64,000 nucleotides of DNA from Paucibacter sp. B2R-40 (GTDB lineage Bacteria; Pseudomonadota; Gammaproteobacteria; Burkholderiales; Burkholderiaceae_C), in NCBI RefSeq assembly GCF_025717555.1, contig NZ_JAJIRP010000007.1, positions 248,001 through 312,000 on the forward strand. Direction: 5' to 3'. Shown here piece by piece: positions 55,929 to 64,000 of the stretch (position 1 is the stretch's first letter; every line of letters begins with the position of its first letter). The translations under genes were made by a program, and so were the position numbers. The notes under the pieces are model-generated. The model was not told the origin of the DNA. It ran no database searches and saw nothing but the letters and a program-made list of their open reading frames with translations.

Positions 55929-58733
55929 TCAGATCTTGCCGGTGAACGAGATCGCGAAGGAGCGCGGCACCGCCGGCGAAGTGCTGTTCCATGTCTGCGA
56001 CTGCGGCGTCTTGTCATTCAGCAAATTCTTGGCCAGCAACATCACTTCGAAGCCCTTGTCGCGCCGACCAAAGCCGATGCCGGCATCGACCACATAGCTG
56101 GACGGGATCACCGAATAGATCGACAAAGCGTTATCCGAGTAGTAGCTGCTGCTATAGGCCAGATTGACGCTGCCGCGCACAATCTTGTCGCCCGCCACCG
56201 GCAGGTTGTAGTCGCCGCCGACATTGAAGCTGTACTTCGGCGCGCCGGGCAACTGGCGACCACTCAAATCCTTGCCCGCCGGCACGGCCACATTGCCTTC
56301 TTCAACCGGGAAGCCCGCATTAGGGAACTTGTCGTAAGTGACGTTGTTGAGTGCGCCCGAGAAGCGCAGCGTGGTATTCCTGATGCCGCTGTAGAAGCCG
56401 TCCAGTTCCAGACCGTAGAGCTTCACGCGCGGCACATTGCCGGTGATGCCGGCGTAGACGGGAATCGCCTTCGGATCAGCGGCCACCGCCTGTTCGGTCG
56501 CGTAGTCATCAATCACCCGCACCAACTGTTGGTAGTTGGTGATCCTGGACTGGTAGACGGCAGCATTCAGAATCAAGCTGCGACCCAGCAGCGCCGACTT
56601 CACGCCGAGCTCGAAGCTGTCGGTTTTCTCGGCTTCAACCGCGTAAGGCTTGCCGTTGTAGACCTGCGCGATGCCGGCCTTCTCGCCATGCTGGAAGGAG
56701 GCATAGGTCGTGACATCCGGGTTGACCTTGTAGCTCGGGCTCAGCAGCAGGGTCGGCTGGGTCGCCTTGTACGGTGTGGCTTCCACATCATTGGACAGCA
56801 CGCCGACGGCAGCCTTGCGGATCGCTTGCGCGTAAAAGAGTTGCTTCTTCTGCGCGTCGGTCAAGGCGGCCCAGTTGGCGGCGTTGAAGTACTTCTTGGC
56901 CGCGAAGTCGGCTTGCTTTTGGCCGGTGGCGACTGCTGCAGCGTCACGGCTGTCGGTCGTCAGCGCGTATTTTCCGGCTGCCACCAGGGTGGCACCGGGG
57001 GTGCCAGCGGCCACCGTATTGCCGTTCAAGGCCCATTTGTCGGTCTTGCCGTTGTTCCAGAACGAGTCAAAGCCACCGAGCTTGACGCCATTGATGGACG
57101 AAGCATTCAGCTCAGGCGCGCTGCCGTTCTCAAAAATGCGCGAGCCGACGGTGTTCTGCCTGTCTTCGCGGGTGACGCGCGCGCCAGTGGTTACGGTCCA
57201 AGCCGGGCTGAGATTCCAGTTGGCCTGACCAAAAATCGCCGCACTCTTGTTTTGAATGGCCTGCACGCCGCCGGTATCTCTCAAGCCGCCGCGCAGATGA
57301 GCGAGTGAGCTTTGCAGCAGATAACGGCCATTGCCATCGGCGTCGAGGGCGGCGTATTGCGCGTCACTGGCCAGGTTGGCGCCAGCGTCGTTGCCGAAGC
57401 CCTTGTTATAGGTGGCGTCGTTCTTGACGCTCAGCAAATACAGCCCGGCTTGATAGTCGACGAAGCCTCCGGTGGCCGAGGTGATGCGGAATTCTTGGCT
57501 GACTTGGCTGTAATCGTTCCAGTAGCCGCCGGCATTGCGCGCAATATCAAACGGCGAGTTCTCGTCGTTATAGGCGTTGAAGTGGTAGTCCTTGTAAGCG
57601 GTGATCGAGGTCAGCGTATGGCTGCCCACGTTCCAGTTCAGGTCGGCGGTAGCGCCCTTGCTGCCGGTGACCAGCGGGCGAGCCGCGTCGTTGATGATGT
57701 TGTTGTCAGCCAGCTCGGGCGAGTAGGCCTTGTTGTCCTTGAACCAGCGCCGCTCAAACTTTGAAACCGCTGTAGCCACCGGCTCGCCGTTCAAATAGGT
57801 CGGGGGGGTGGGCTTGCTGAAGCTGCGGCCGTTGGTGGACTCGCCGGCGCGTGGCTGCAAGTCAAAGGACAAGCGGGCGTTGAAATCCTGGGTTGGCGTC
57901 AGCAGGAATTGCAAGCGCCCGGACACGCGGTCCTTGTTGGTGTAGGTGACGTCGGGGTTGTAGATATTCTTGATATCGCCTTCGCCGCGATTGACCGAGA
58001 AGGCCACCCGGTAGGCCAGCAAGTCATCGATGACGGCGCCGCCGGCAGCGGCCGAGGCGAACAGGCCGCGGTCCTGGCGGAACTCCAGCTTGTAGTCGGC
58101 CGTCGAAGTGAAGGACGGCTTGCGGGTATTGAAGATCAGCGTACCGACGCTGTTGTTCTTGCCCAGCAAGGTGCCCTGCGGGCCGCGCGTAACTTCAACC
58201 GTGTCGATGTCGACGAAGTCAAAGCTGGAGGTCAGCGCGTTGTAGGCATAGGCCACGCCGTCCACGATGACGCCGACACTGGGGTCTTGCGCCTCGGTCT
58301 GGCCGACCTTGCCGATGCCTCGGATTGCGATGCTGCTGGTGCGCTGGTTGCCCAGGTTCCAGGACACATTGGCCGCGCGGCGGGTCACGGCCTCGATGCC
58401 GTAGGCGCTCAGGCGTTCGATCTCCGTGCCTTGCACGACCGAGATCGACAAGGGCACATCTTGCAAGCGCTCGATACGCACGCGGCTGCGTACGGTGATG
58501 CCGTCCAGAGCCAGGGCATCGCTGCCGCTGGCTGCATCTGCCGCCTTGGCGGTGTCGGCGGCTTTGGCTGTGTTGCCTGTGGTGCCTGTGTTGGCGGCTT
58601 CGGTCGCGGCCGTTTGTGCAAAGACCGAGGCGCTGCCAAACAGGCCCACAAAGGCCAGGGCGATCGGTGCCAGACGGAAGCCGGCTTGGGCGCGGCGGTT
58701 GTTTGACGGGATAGAGAAATGCTTGTTGCTCAC
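55929..58733 (-). CDS. TonB-dependent outer-membrane receptor
   Basis: Receptor of about 934 residues. The signal peptide (FRLAPIALAFVGLFGSASVFA) leads to a plug domain (about 70-215: ITVRSRVRIERLQDVPLSISVV, IRGIGKVGQTEAQDPSVGVIVDGVAY, VEVTRGPQGTLLGKNNSVGTL) and a 22-strand barrel ending SFAISFTGKI with a terminal hydrophobic/charged strand. The plug is of the CirA/FyuA-like type common in oligosaccharide or catabolic receptors (RGPQGTLLGKN). No N-terminal signalling domain is present. I chose GTG 58733 because it starts a normal signal peptide and AGG lies six bases upstream, but an ATG at 58799 is possible. It is flanked on both sides by DUF1553 modules. Confidence 0.88.
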   Translation of the reverse strand: MSNKHFSIPSNNRRAQAGFRLAPIALAFVGLFGSASVFAQTAATEAANTGTTGNTAKAADTAKAADAASGSDALALDGITVRSRVRIERLQDVPLSISVVQGTEIERLSAYGIEAVTRRAANVSWNLGNQRTSSIAIRGIGKVGQTEAQDPSVGVIVDGVAYAYNALTSSFDFVDIDTVEVTRGPQGTLLGKNNSVGTLIFNTRKPSFTSTADYKLEFRQDRGLFASAAAGGAVIDDLLAYRVAFSVNRGEGDIKNIYNPDVTYTNKDRVSGRLQFLLTPTQDFNARLSFDLQPRAGESTNGRSFSKPTPPTYLNGEPVATAVSKFERRWFKDNKAYSPELADNNIINDAARPLVTGSKGATADLNWNVGSHTLTSITAYKDYHFNAYNDENSPFDIARNAGGYWNDYSQVSQEFRITSATGGFVDYQAGLYLLSVKNDATYNKGFGNDAGANLASDAQYAALDADGNGRYLLQSSLAHLRGGLRDTGGVQAIQNKSAAIFGQANWNLSPAWTVTTGARVTREDRQNTVGSRIFENGSAPELNASSINGVKLGGFDSFWNNGKTDKWALNGNTVAAGTPGATLVAAGKYALTTDSRDAAAVATGQKQADFAAKKYFNAANWAALTDAQKKQLFYAQAIRKAAVGVLSNDVEATPYKATQPTLLLSPSYKVNPDVTTYASFQHGEKAGIAQVYNGKPYAVEAEKTDSFELGVKSALLGRSLILNAAVYQSRITNYQQLVRVIDDYATEQAVAADPKAIPVYAGITGNVPRVKLYGLELDGFYSGIRNTTLRFSGALNNVTYDKFPNAGFPVEEGNVAVPAGKDLSGRQLPGAPKYSFNVGGDYNLPVAGDKIVRGSVNLAYSSSYYSDNALSIYSVIPSSYVVDAGIGFGRRDKGFEVMLLAKNLLNDKTPQSQTWNSTSPAVPRSFAISFTGKI

Positions 58734-58805
58734 TGAGGACCTGCTCTTGGTTATGGGTTGTGCTGTTGTCGAGTTTGAAACTGCGTACAACGAACTCATA
58801 AGCAC

Positions 58806-59293
58806 AGGCCGTGCCTAGCAGAAAAGCTTATATACATATGCGCAACAGGCCAGAAACATCTGAGTTTTTGCCTTGTTTTCGACCGCTACTTGAATCCCTG
58901 AGTCAATCTATGAATCTCAGAGATTTCTGCTGCTGAAAATTCAACAGCGCGGCAGCAGCAAAGTGAGTTTCGCTGTTGAGAAAACAGCAGTCGATTTTTC
59001 GCAAGACCTCGGTAAATTCATTGTGTGAGCGCTGCTGCCAGGGCAGCAGCTCACGCATCTAGGTGTTGAAAAACCAGCGAATGCTGTTGAATTACTGGCT
59101 GCATAAATCAAATGAGCTCATGCGCTCTTTGAATATATTGATGAATCAAGGGCTTAGCTTGGTTTTTCATTTGATTTCAGAATATTTAAAACAGGCACGG
59201 AGCTTGCTAACCAAGACCTCAGTCACAGAGAGTTTTGTCAGCCTGTCTATCCATCCAATCTTTGAAACTCAAATAGGTGATTGAGGTCAACGC
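58806..59293. promoter_or_regulatory. Dyad-rich divergent promoter region
   Basis: About 490 AT-richer bases with no gene. It holds GCTGCTGAAAATTCAACAGC (58929-58948, one mismatch from a palindrome), GCTGTT-GAGAA-AACAGC (58972-58988, perfect arms), a longer hairpin GTGAGC..TGCTGCC / GGCAGCA..GCTCAC (59025-59054), and GTGTTGAA (59063-59070) and GCTGTTGAA (59083-59091). On the minus strand TATAAG near 58830 could be the -10 box of the receptor gene. The motifs match those in 55833-55906. Confidence 0.6.
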
Positions 59294-61663
59294 ATGAATA
59301 AGAAAAAAGAACTGTATTTTTCGCTTGCACTGGGTTTGCTCGCGCTGTCATCGGCCTGGGCAGCACCGGAAAAAGCTGCTGCTCTGGATGCGGCCGCCAG
59401 CGCCAAACCCGCCGCAGCCAAAGCCTGGTCGGCTTACGGGCCGGTGCAAGCACCTGCCGTGCCCACGGTCAAAGCGGCTCAGTGGGTGCGCTCTCCCGTC
59501 GACGCCTTCGTGCTGGCCAAGCTGGAAACCGCCGGCCTCAAGCCCAGCAAGGATGCCGAGCGTGGCGCCTATATCCGCCGCGCCACCTTGGATGCCTGGG
59601 GCCTGCTGCCCACGCCCGAAGAGGTCAAAGCCTTTGTCGAGGACAAGTCGCCGCAGGCTTACGAGAAGCTGGCCGACAGGCTGCTGGCCTCGCATCATTT
59701 CGGCGAGCGCCAGGCGCGACGGTGGTTGGACCTGGCCCGTTATGCCGACAGCTCAGGTTTTCAGAACGACACCACGCGGCCCAATAACTATCTGTACCGC
59801 GACTATGTGATCAATGCCTTCAACAAGGACAAGCCCTTTGATCGCTTTGTGAAGGAGCAGATCGCCGGTGACGAGCTCTATCCGGATGACCAGGAGGCCA
59901 AGATTGCCACCGGCTTCATCGCCGGTTATCCGGACAACGCCAATTCGCGCGATATGGTGCAGCGCAAATACCAGATCGAGACCGACATCACCGACCTGGT
60001 CGGCGAGACCCTCTTGGCCAGCACCATCGGTTGCGCCCGCTGCCATAACCACAAGGCCGATCGGGTCAGCCAGAAGGAGTACTTCCAGCTGCAGGCCTTT
60101 TTTGCCAACACATCGTTTGAGGACCGCTCCGCGCTGAAGGAAAAGCCCGCCGTCGACCCCGAGTTCGACAAGGCGCAAAAAGCCTATCAGGCGCTGACCA
60201 AGGATATCCGCGACAAGCAGCGCGCGCTCACGGCAAAGTACACCGCCGCCGGCGTCAAATACCAAAAAGAGCGCTATCTGACCGACACCCGCGATGCTTT
60301 GTTCAAGCCCGAGCAGGAATGGACGGCGCTGGACCGCTGGGTCAATTTCCGCCACAAGCATGTCTCCACCGATACACAGGCGGCGCAGGCTTATTTGCGC
60401 CTGGCCGGCGAAGACAGCAATTTCGAGGCGCACACGCCCGAAGTCGTGGCCGACTGGAAGGAATACCAAAGGCTGAGCGCCGAGCTGGCCAAGTTCGATA
60501 AGCAAAAGCCAAAACCTGCCAACGAAGGCTTGACCAATAACTTCACCACCGCGCTGGAGCTGAGCAAGGAAGTGCCGCCGACTTTTGTGCGCTTTGGCGG
60601 TGTGCATGAAAAGCCCACCGACGAGGTCAAGCCCGGCATTCCGGCTTTGTGGCTCGCCGGTGGCGCTCAGCCCGAAATCGTGCCCACGGATAAAAGCTCG
60701 GGTCGCCGCGCCGCATTGGCCAGTTGGTTGACTAACGACAAAAACCCGCTGACCGCACGCGTCTATGTCAACCGCATCTGGAGCCAGTATTTCGACAAGG
60801 GTCTGATCACGACGGTACAGGACTTCGGCCGTGCCGGCGCCAAGCCCACGCATCCGGAGCTGCTGGACTGGCTGGCCGCCGACTTCGTCAAGAAGGGCTG
60901 GAGCGTCAAGCAGCTGCACCGCGAAATTCTGCTGTCCAGCGCCTATCGCCAGTCCTCGGACGAGCGCAAGGAAGTGGTCAAGATCGACCCGGAAAACAAG
61001 CTGCTGGCCGTCTTCCCGCGCAAGCGTCTGGAAGCGGAAGAGCTGCGTGACTCGCTGCTCTTTGCCTCGGGTCAGTTGGTCGACAAGGTCGGTGGCCCGG
61101 GCGTGTTCCCGCCCGTGCCCAAGCAGCTCGGCGCCGGCAATCTCTGGCAAGAGCCGCGCAATGATGACGAATCGCGCCGCCGCAGTATCTACACCTTTGT
61201 ACGCCGCAGCGTGCCTTACCCCTTGACCGTCAACTTCGACCCAGCCAACCCGGTGCAGCCGCATCACAAGCGCGATGTGACGACCACGCCGCTGCAGGCG
61301 CTGACGCTGTTCAACAGCGATGTGACCTTCGCCTGGTCGCAAGCACTGGCCGGCCGCGTCATCAATGAAGCGATCAAGAGCAGCAAGGGCGGCAAGGCCG
61401 ACGAGAACGCTCAGCTTGACCGCTTGTACGAGACCTTGTTTGCCCGCGTGCCGACCAAGGCCGAACGCGCGGCGCTGGTGGCCTTCCTGGACCAACAGGA
61501 GAAGCTGATCGCCAGCAAGAGCCTGAGCGGCGGCAAGTTTGAAGTGGCCGTGCCTACCGGCCTGAAGCAGGCCGATGCGGCGGGCAACCCGCTGCGTGCC
61601 GCGGCCTTTGTGGACTTGGTTCACACGGTGGCCAATTCCAACGATTTTGCGTACCGGTTCTGA
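59294..61663 (+). CDS. DUF1549/DUF1553 (PSCyt2/PSD1) protein, rightward copy
   Basis: Exported protein of 789 residues (signal ending LSSAWA), homologous over its whole length to the leftward copy: YIRRATLDAWGLLPTPEEV, RWLDLARYADSSGFQNDTTR, the haem-like CARCH near residue 247 in GCARCHNHKADRVSQKEYFQ, SGRRAALASWLTNDKNPLTARV, and TTTPLQALTLFNSDVTFAWSQ near the end. The spacer between the two domains and the tail differ, so the copies are old duplicates or separate acquisitions. GAGG lies about seven bases before ATG 59294. It starts a rightward operon with DUF1501, cytochrome-like and redoxin genes. Confidence 0.9.
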   Translation: MNKKKELYFSLALGLLALSSAWAAPEKAAALDAAASAKPAAAKAWSAYGPVQAPAVPTVKAAQWVRSPVDAFVLAKLETAGLKPSKDAERGAYIRRATLDAWGLLPTPEEVKAFVEDKSPQAYEKLADRLLASHHFGERQARRWLDLARYADSSGFQNDTTRPNNYLYRDYVINAFNKDKPFDRFVKEQIAGDELYPDDQEAKIATGFIAGYPDNANSRDMVQRKYQIETDITDLVGETLLASTIGCARCHNHKADRVSQKEYFQLQAFFANTSFEDRSALKEKPAVDPEFDKAQKAYQALTKDIRDKQRALTAKYTAAGVKYQKERYLTDTRDALFKPEQEWTALDRWVNFRHKHVSTDTQAAQAYLRLAGEDSNFEAHTPEVVADWKEYQRLSAELAKFDKQKPKPANEGLTNNFTTALELSKEVPPTFVRFGGVHEKPTDEVKPGIPALWLAGGAQPEIVPTDKSSGRRAALASWLTNDKNPLTARVYVNRIWSQYFDKGLITTVQDFGRAGAKPTHPELLDWLAADFVKKGWSVKQLHREILLSSAYRQSSDERKEVVKIDPENKLLAVFPRKRLEAEELRDSLLFASGQLVDKVGGPGVFPPVPKQLGAGNLWQEPRNDDESRRRSIYTFVRRSVPYPLTVNFDPANPVQPHHKRDVTTTPLQALTLFNSDVTFAWSQALAGRVINEAIKSSKGGKADENAQLDRLYETLFARVPTKAERAALVAFLDQQEKLIASKSLSGGKFEVAVPTGLKQADAAGNPLRAAAFVDLVHTVANSNDFAYRF

Positions 61664-61700
61664 ACGCCCTTCATTCAACAAACATCGACGAGAAAAAGCA

Positions 61701-63161
61701 ATGAGCAATAACAACGCAAGACGCGACTTCATCCTCCGCACCGGCGGCGCCGGCCTGGCTCTGTCTGGCTTGATCCCCGGCCTGGGCGGATTCCAGGCGG
61801 CACTGGCTTCCGAGCTAGCCGATCCGCTGGCGCCCAAGAGCCCGCATTTCGGCACCAAGGTCAAATCGGTGATCTGGCTACATCAAAACGGCGCGCCCAG
61901 CACCCTGGACCTGTATGACTACAAGCCCGAGCTGCAAAAGCTCGCCGGCCAAGCCGTGCCGGCCTCCTTCATGAAGGGCATCAAGACCAGCACCCAGGGC
62001 GGCGTCAACAAGCTCTGGGTGTCGAAAGAGCGGACCTGGAAGCAGTACGGCGAAAGCGGTGCCTGGTTCTCCAATCTGCTGCCGAATCTGGCCGAGCATG
62101 CCGACAAGATCGCTTTCATCAAGTCCAGCGTGACGGTAGGCGCCACGCATGACATCTCCATCCTCAAGCTCAACACGGGCGATCTGAACCCCGGTCGGCC
62201 TTCGCTGGGCGCCTGGGTCAGCTATGCGCTGGGCAGCGCCAACCCGAATTTGCCGCCCTACGTGGTGCTGTACAACAGCGACCGTGAACCCAGTGCCGGC
62301 TCGCAGAACTGGAACTCGGGCTTCTTGCCCGCCGTCTACCAGGGCACGGCCTTCCGCGAGGGCGATTCGCCCATCCTCTATCTGGATCGCCCCGAGCTGC
62401 GCACGGCCAAGCAGCAACGCAGCCAGTTGGACCTGCTCAAGCACTTGAACACCAGCAGCGCGGCGCGCTACCCGAACGACAGCGAGTTGCGCGCGCGCTT
62501 GCGTGCCTATGAGCTGGCCGAGCGTATGCAAGAGGCCGCGCCCGATGCGGTCAGCCTGGCGACGGAAAGCGACGCTACCAAAAAGCTTTACGGCATCGAC
62601 GGTATCAACGATAGGGTCAGCGAAAGCTATGGCGAGGTTCTGCTGCGCGCGCGCCGCCTGGTCGAGCGCGGTGTGCGCTTTGTGCAAGTGGTGTCCGGCT
62701 ATCCCAAGGGTTCGGAAAACGAGAACCGCCGCAGCTGGGACGCGCACAACAACCTGGATGAGAACCATGGCGTGATGGCCAAGATGGTGGACAAGCCGAT
62801 CGCCGGTCTGCTGGCTGACCTGAAGTCGCGCGGCCTGCTGGAGTCGACCCTGGTGGTCTGGACCTCGGAGTTCAGCCGCACGCCTTGGGGCGAAAGCGGC
62901 TCCGGCCGCGACCACAACCCATGGGGCTACACGACCTGGCTGGCCGGCGGCGGCGTCAAGGCCGGCACGACCTATGGCGGCACCGACGAGATCGGCCTGC
63001 AAGTGGCCGACAAGGACACCGCGGTCGACACCTATGACCTGCATGCCACCGTGCTGCAGCTCCTGGGACTGGACCATCTGAAGACCACTTATCTGAACAA
63101 CGGCCGCTCCGAGCGCCCGACGGTGGTCTACGGCAAGGTCATCAAGGAATTGCTGGCTTAG
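61701..63161 (+). CDS. Tat-exported DUF1501 protein, rightward copy
   Basis: Protein of 486 residues with the twin-arginine signal NARRDFILRTGGAGLALSGL. It is homologous to the leftward copy throughout (SVIWLHQNGAPSTLDLYDYKP, LLRARRLVERGVRFVQVVSG, RSWDAHNNLDENHGVMAK, VVWTSEFSRTPWGESGSGRDHNPWGY). The gap to the upstream DUF1549/1553 gene is 37 bases. Family membership suggests a metal-dependent phospho- or sulfo-hydrolase-like fold, but no activity can be assigned. Confidence 0.9.
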   Translation: MSNNNARRDFILRTGGAGLALSGLIPGLGGFQAALASELADPLAPKSPHFGTKVKSVIWLHQNGAPSTLDLYDYKPELQKLAGQAVPASFMKGIKTSTQGGVNKLWVSKERTWKQYGESGAWFSNLLPNLAEHADKIAFIKSSVTVGATHDISILKLNTGDLNPGRPSLGAWVSYALGSANPNLPPYVVLYNSDREPSAGSQNWNSGFLPAVYQGTAFREGDSPILYLDRPELRTAKQQRSQLDLLKHLNTSSAARYPNDSELRARLRAYELAERMQEAAPDAVSLATESDATKKLYGIDGINDRVSESYGEVLLRARRLVERGVRFVQVVSGYPKGSENENRRSWDAHNNLDENHGVMAKMVDKPIAGLLADLKSRGLLESTLVVWTSEFSRTPWGESGSGRDHNPWGYTTWLAGGGVKAGTTYGGTDEIGLQVADKDTAVDTYDLHATVLQLLGLDHLKTTYLNNGRSERPTVVYGKVIKELLA

Positions 63162-63249
63162 CAAAGAGGAAGGGAAGAAGCGAGAGGAAGGAAGAAGCGA
63201 GAGGAAGGAAGAAGGGGAGGAAGATGAAGAAGGAGAGGAAGTAGGGGGA
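63162..63249 (+). repeat. Polypurine tract with 17-bp tandem units
   Basis: Directly after the DUF1501 stop, about 85 bases are almost pure G and A on the plus strand. Units of the form GAAGAAGCGAGAGGAAG repeat about four times with increasing divergence. Homopurine mirror-like tracts can form triplex DNA or pause polymerases. It has no coding sense. Confidence 0.85.
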
Positions 63250-63250
63250 T

Positions 63251-63281
63251 GCCCGCAGGTGCTTATACATGGCCTGCGGGC
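63251..63281 (+). terminator. Hairpin terminator candidate after the polypurine tract
   Basis: Perfect 9-bp arms GCCCGCAGG (63251-63259) and CCTGCGGGC (63273-63281) with a 13-base loop, followed by CTAACCTTTAATTT. The T-run is weak, so termination may be partial and allow expression of the cytochrome gene downstream. Confidence 0.55.
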
Positions 63282-63374
63282 CTAACCTTTAATTTCTACG
63301 CATGCTGCCTTTGTTTGCTCAATTCGCCCAATTCGCTTTATTCGCTTCGCTCCATTCGTTTCGATCCAATAACT

Positions 63375-63800
63375 ATGTTGAACAGATCCACAAGAATTCG
63401 CCGCCCGGGGCTCGCCGCTTGGGCGCCTCGGCTATTGCTCAGCCTGGGCTTGAGCCTGGCTTGCGGCCTGGCCGGCTCCGCAGAGGGCGAGCTGGACATT
63501 GACCTGATGCAAACCATCGAGGACTTGAACAAAAGCCTGGCCTCGAATATTGCGCTTCGCGACGTCAAGGCCAGCAGCTCGGACGCGCGCGAACTGCAGC
63601 CGCTGTTCGCACAAGTCGAGGCGCATTTCAGCGCCAAGGGCGACGCGCTGGATGCGGTAGAGCTGGCCAAGAAAAGCAAGGAACTCAGCGCCGCCATCAT
63701 CAAGCAAGTAGGCGCCAGCCAATTCGATGCCGCCACCGACTCGGCCACCGCGATTTCGCGTGCCTGCCGCAGCTGCCACACCTTCTACAAAAAATCCTGA
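63375..63800 (+). CDS. Small exported cytochrome c'-like protein, rightward copy
   Basis: Protein of 141 residues with a basic N-region and signal peptide (LLLSLGLSLACGLAGSAEG), a helical body (LMQTIEDLNKSLASNIALRDVKASSSDAREL) and a haem site CRSCHTFYKKS at the C-terminus. It matches the protein at 51352 in layout and many residues, including the ALRDVK/ALKEAK helix and the FDAA/FEAA segment before the haem motif. The leader upstream contains imperfect ATTCGC repeats (63318-63362). Confidence 0.82.
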   Translation: MLNRSTRIRRPGLAAWAPRLLLSLGLSLACGLAGSAEGELDIDLMQTIEDLNKSLASNIALRDVKASSSDARELQPLFAQVEAHFSAKGDALDAVELAKKSKELSAAIIKQVGASQFDAATDSATAISRACRSCHTFYKKS

Positions 63801-63819
63801 AAAGAGAAAGATCCTCAAC

Positions 63820-64000
63820 ATGAAACTCAAACTTGCTTTGCTCACCACATTGTTGGCCATCGTCCTGCCCAGCCAAGCTGCACTGAAGGCCGGCGACCTC
63901 GCCCCTGACTTCAAGGTCGAGGCTGCGCTGGCCGGCAAGGCTTATAGCTACGCGCTGAAAGACGCGCTGAAAGCCGGCCCGGTCGTCGTGTACTTCTACC
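63820..64000 (+). CDS. Redoxin/peroxiredoxin-family exported protein (cut by window edge)
   Basis: Only the first 60 codons are visible: a signal peptide (MKLKLALLTTLLAIVLPSQA) followed by AGDLAPDFKVEAALAGKAYSYAL and PVVVYFY, the typical opening of AhpC/TSA-type redoxins, where the peroxidatic Cys follows the VVxYFYP strand. The Cys itself lies beyond the window. It starts 19 bases after the cytochrome stop and belongs to the rightward module. It suggests periplasmic peroxide or thiol chemistry as part of the pathway. Confidence 0.82.
   Translation, partial: MKLKLALLTTLLAIVLPSQAALKAGDLAPDFKVEAALAGKAYSYALKDALKAGPVVVYFY

Noticed and set aside
59753-61864. Long minus-strand frame (about 700 codons) opposite the rightward DUF1553 gene
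   Set aside because: It is antisense to a gene with full-length homology to the leftward copy, and its translation shows no recognisable fold.

Overview
The window is GC-rich, tightly packed bacterial DNA. A PEP-CTERM sorted protein, an IOR-type molybdenum dehydrogenase, MdtABC-type RND pumps, many two-component and c-di-GMP proteins and a short palindromic element that I recall from Burkholderiales genomes all point to a betaproteobacterium of the order Burkholderiales, probably in the Roseateles/Paucibacter/Rubrivivax neighbourhood. That placement is inference. No rRNA, tRNA, CRISPR array, prophage or intact insertion sequence was seen.

Region 1 (1-25.8 kb) looks like a stress and signalling island. 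It holds a patatin-like phospholipase cut by the left edge, a DUF883 membrane-anchor protein, a zinc alcohol dehydrogenase, a CheB-CheR-PAS fusion, a GGDEF-EAL protein, a phasin-like protein, a NarL-type sensor/regulator pair, an FNR-type regulator next to a Lon protease, a PEP-CTERM protein, a large secreted PKD protein, an esterase, a caspase-like protease, a second small hydrolase, two paralogous proteins of a family I do not recognise, a basic-tailed helical protein and an Hsp20 chaperone. FNR-like half-site pairs stand at the same distance from TAGA-type -10 boxes before the DUF883 and Hsp20 genes, which suggests a local low-oxygen regulon run by the FNR-type protein encoded here.

Region 2 (25.8-26.7 kb) is decayed DNA with remnants of an IS3-type transposase.

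Region 3 (26.7-38.8 kb) carries a leftward cytochrome b561, rhodanese-like, TonB, ExbD, ExbD, ExbB set (an outer-membrane energising system), then a sulfur-scavenging group: a sulfate-binding protein, a sigma-54 activator without a sensor domain, and a secreted arylsulfatase with a near-consensus sigma-54 promoter. An HtrA-type periplasmic protease, a candidate small RNA with a strong terminator and a class II glutamine amidotransferase follow.

Region 4 (38.8-50.9 kb) encodes an isoquinoline-oxidoreductase-type molybdenum enzyme (two subunits) and a complete MdtA-MdtB-MdtC-outer-membrane-channel efflux operon. The mdtB gene contains an in-frame palindromic repeat insertion.

Region 5 (50.9-64 kb) is the most unusual. 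Two divergently arranged modules, each with a DUF1549/DUF1553 protein carrying a CxxCH motif, a Tat-exported DUF1501 protein and small CxxCH cytochrome-like proteins, flank a TonB-dependent receptor. The intergenic regions share repeated GCTGTTGAA-type dyads. The right module continues into a redoxin cut by the window edge. The TonB/ExbBD system of region 3 could power the receptor. The substrate is unknown.
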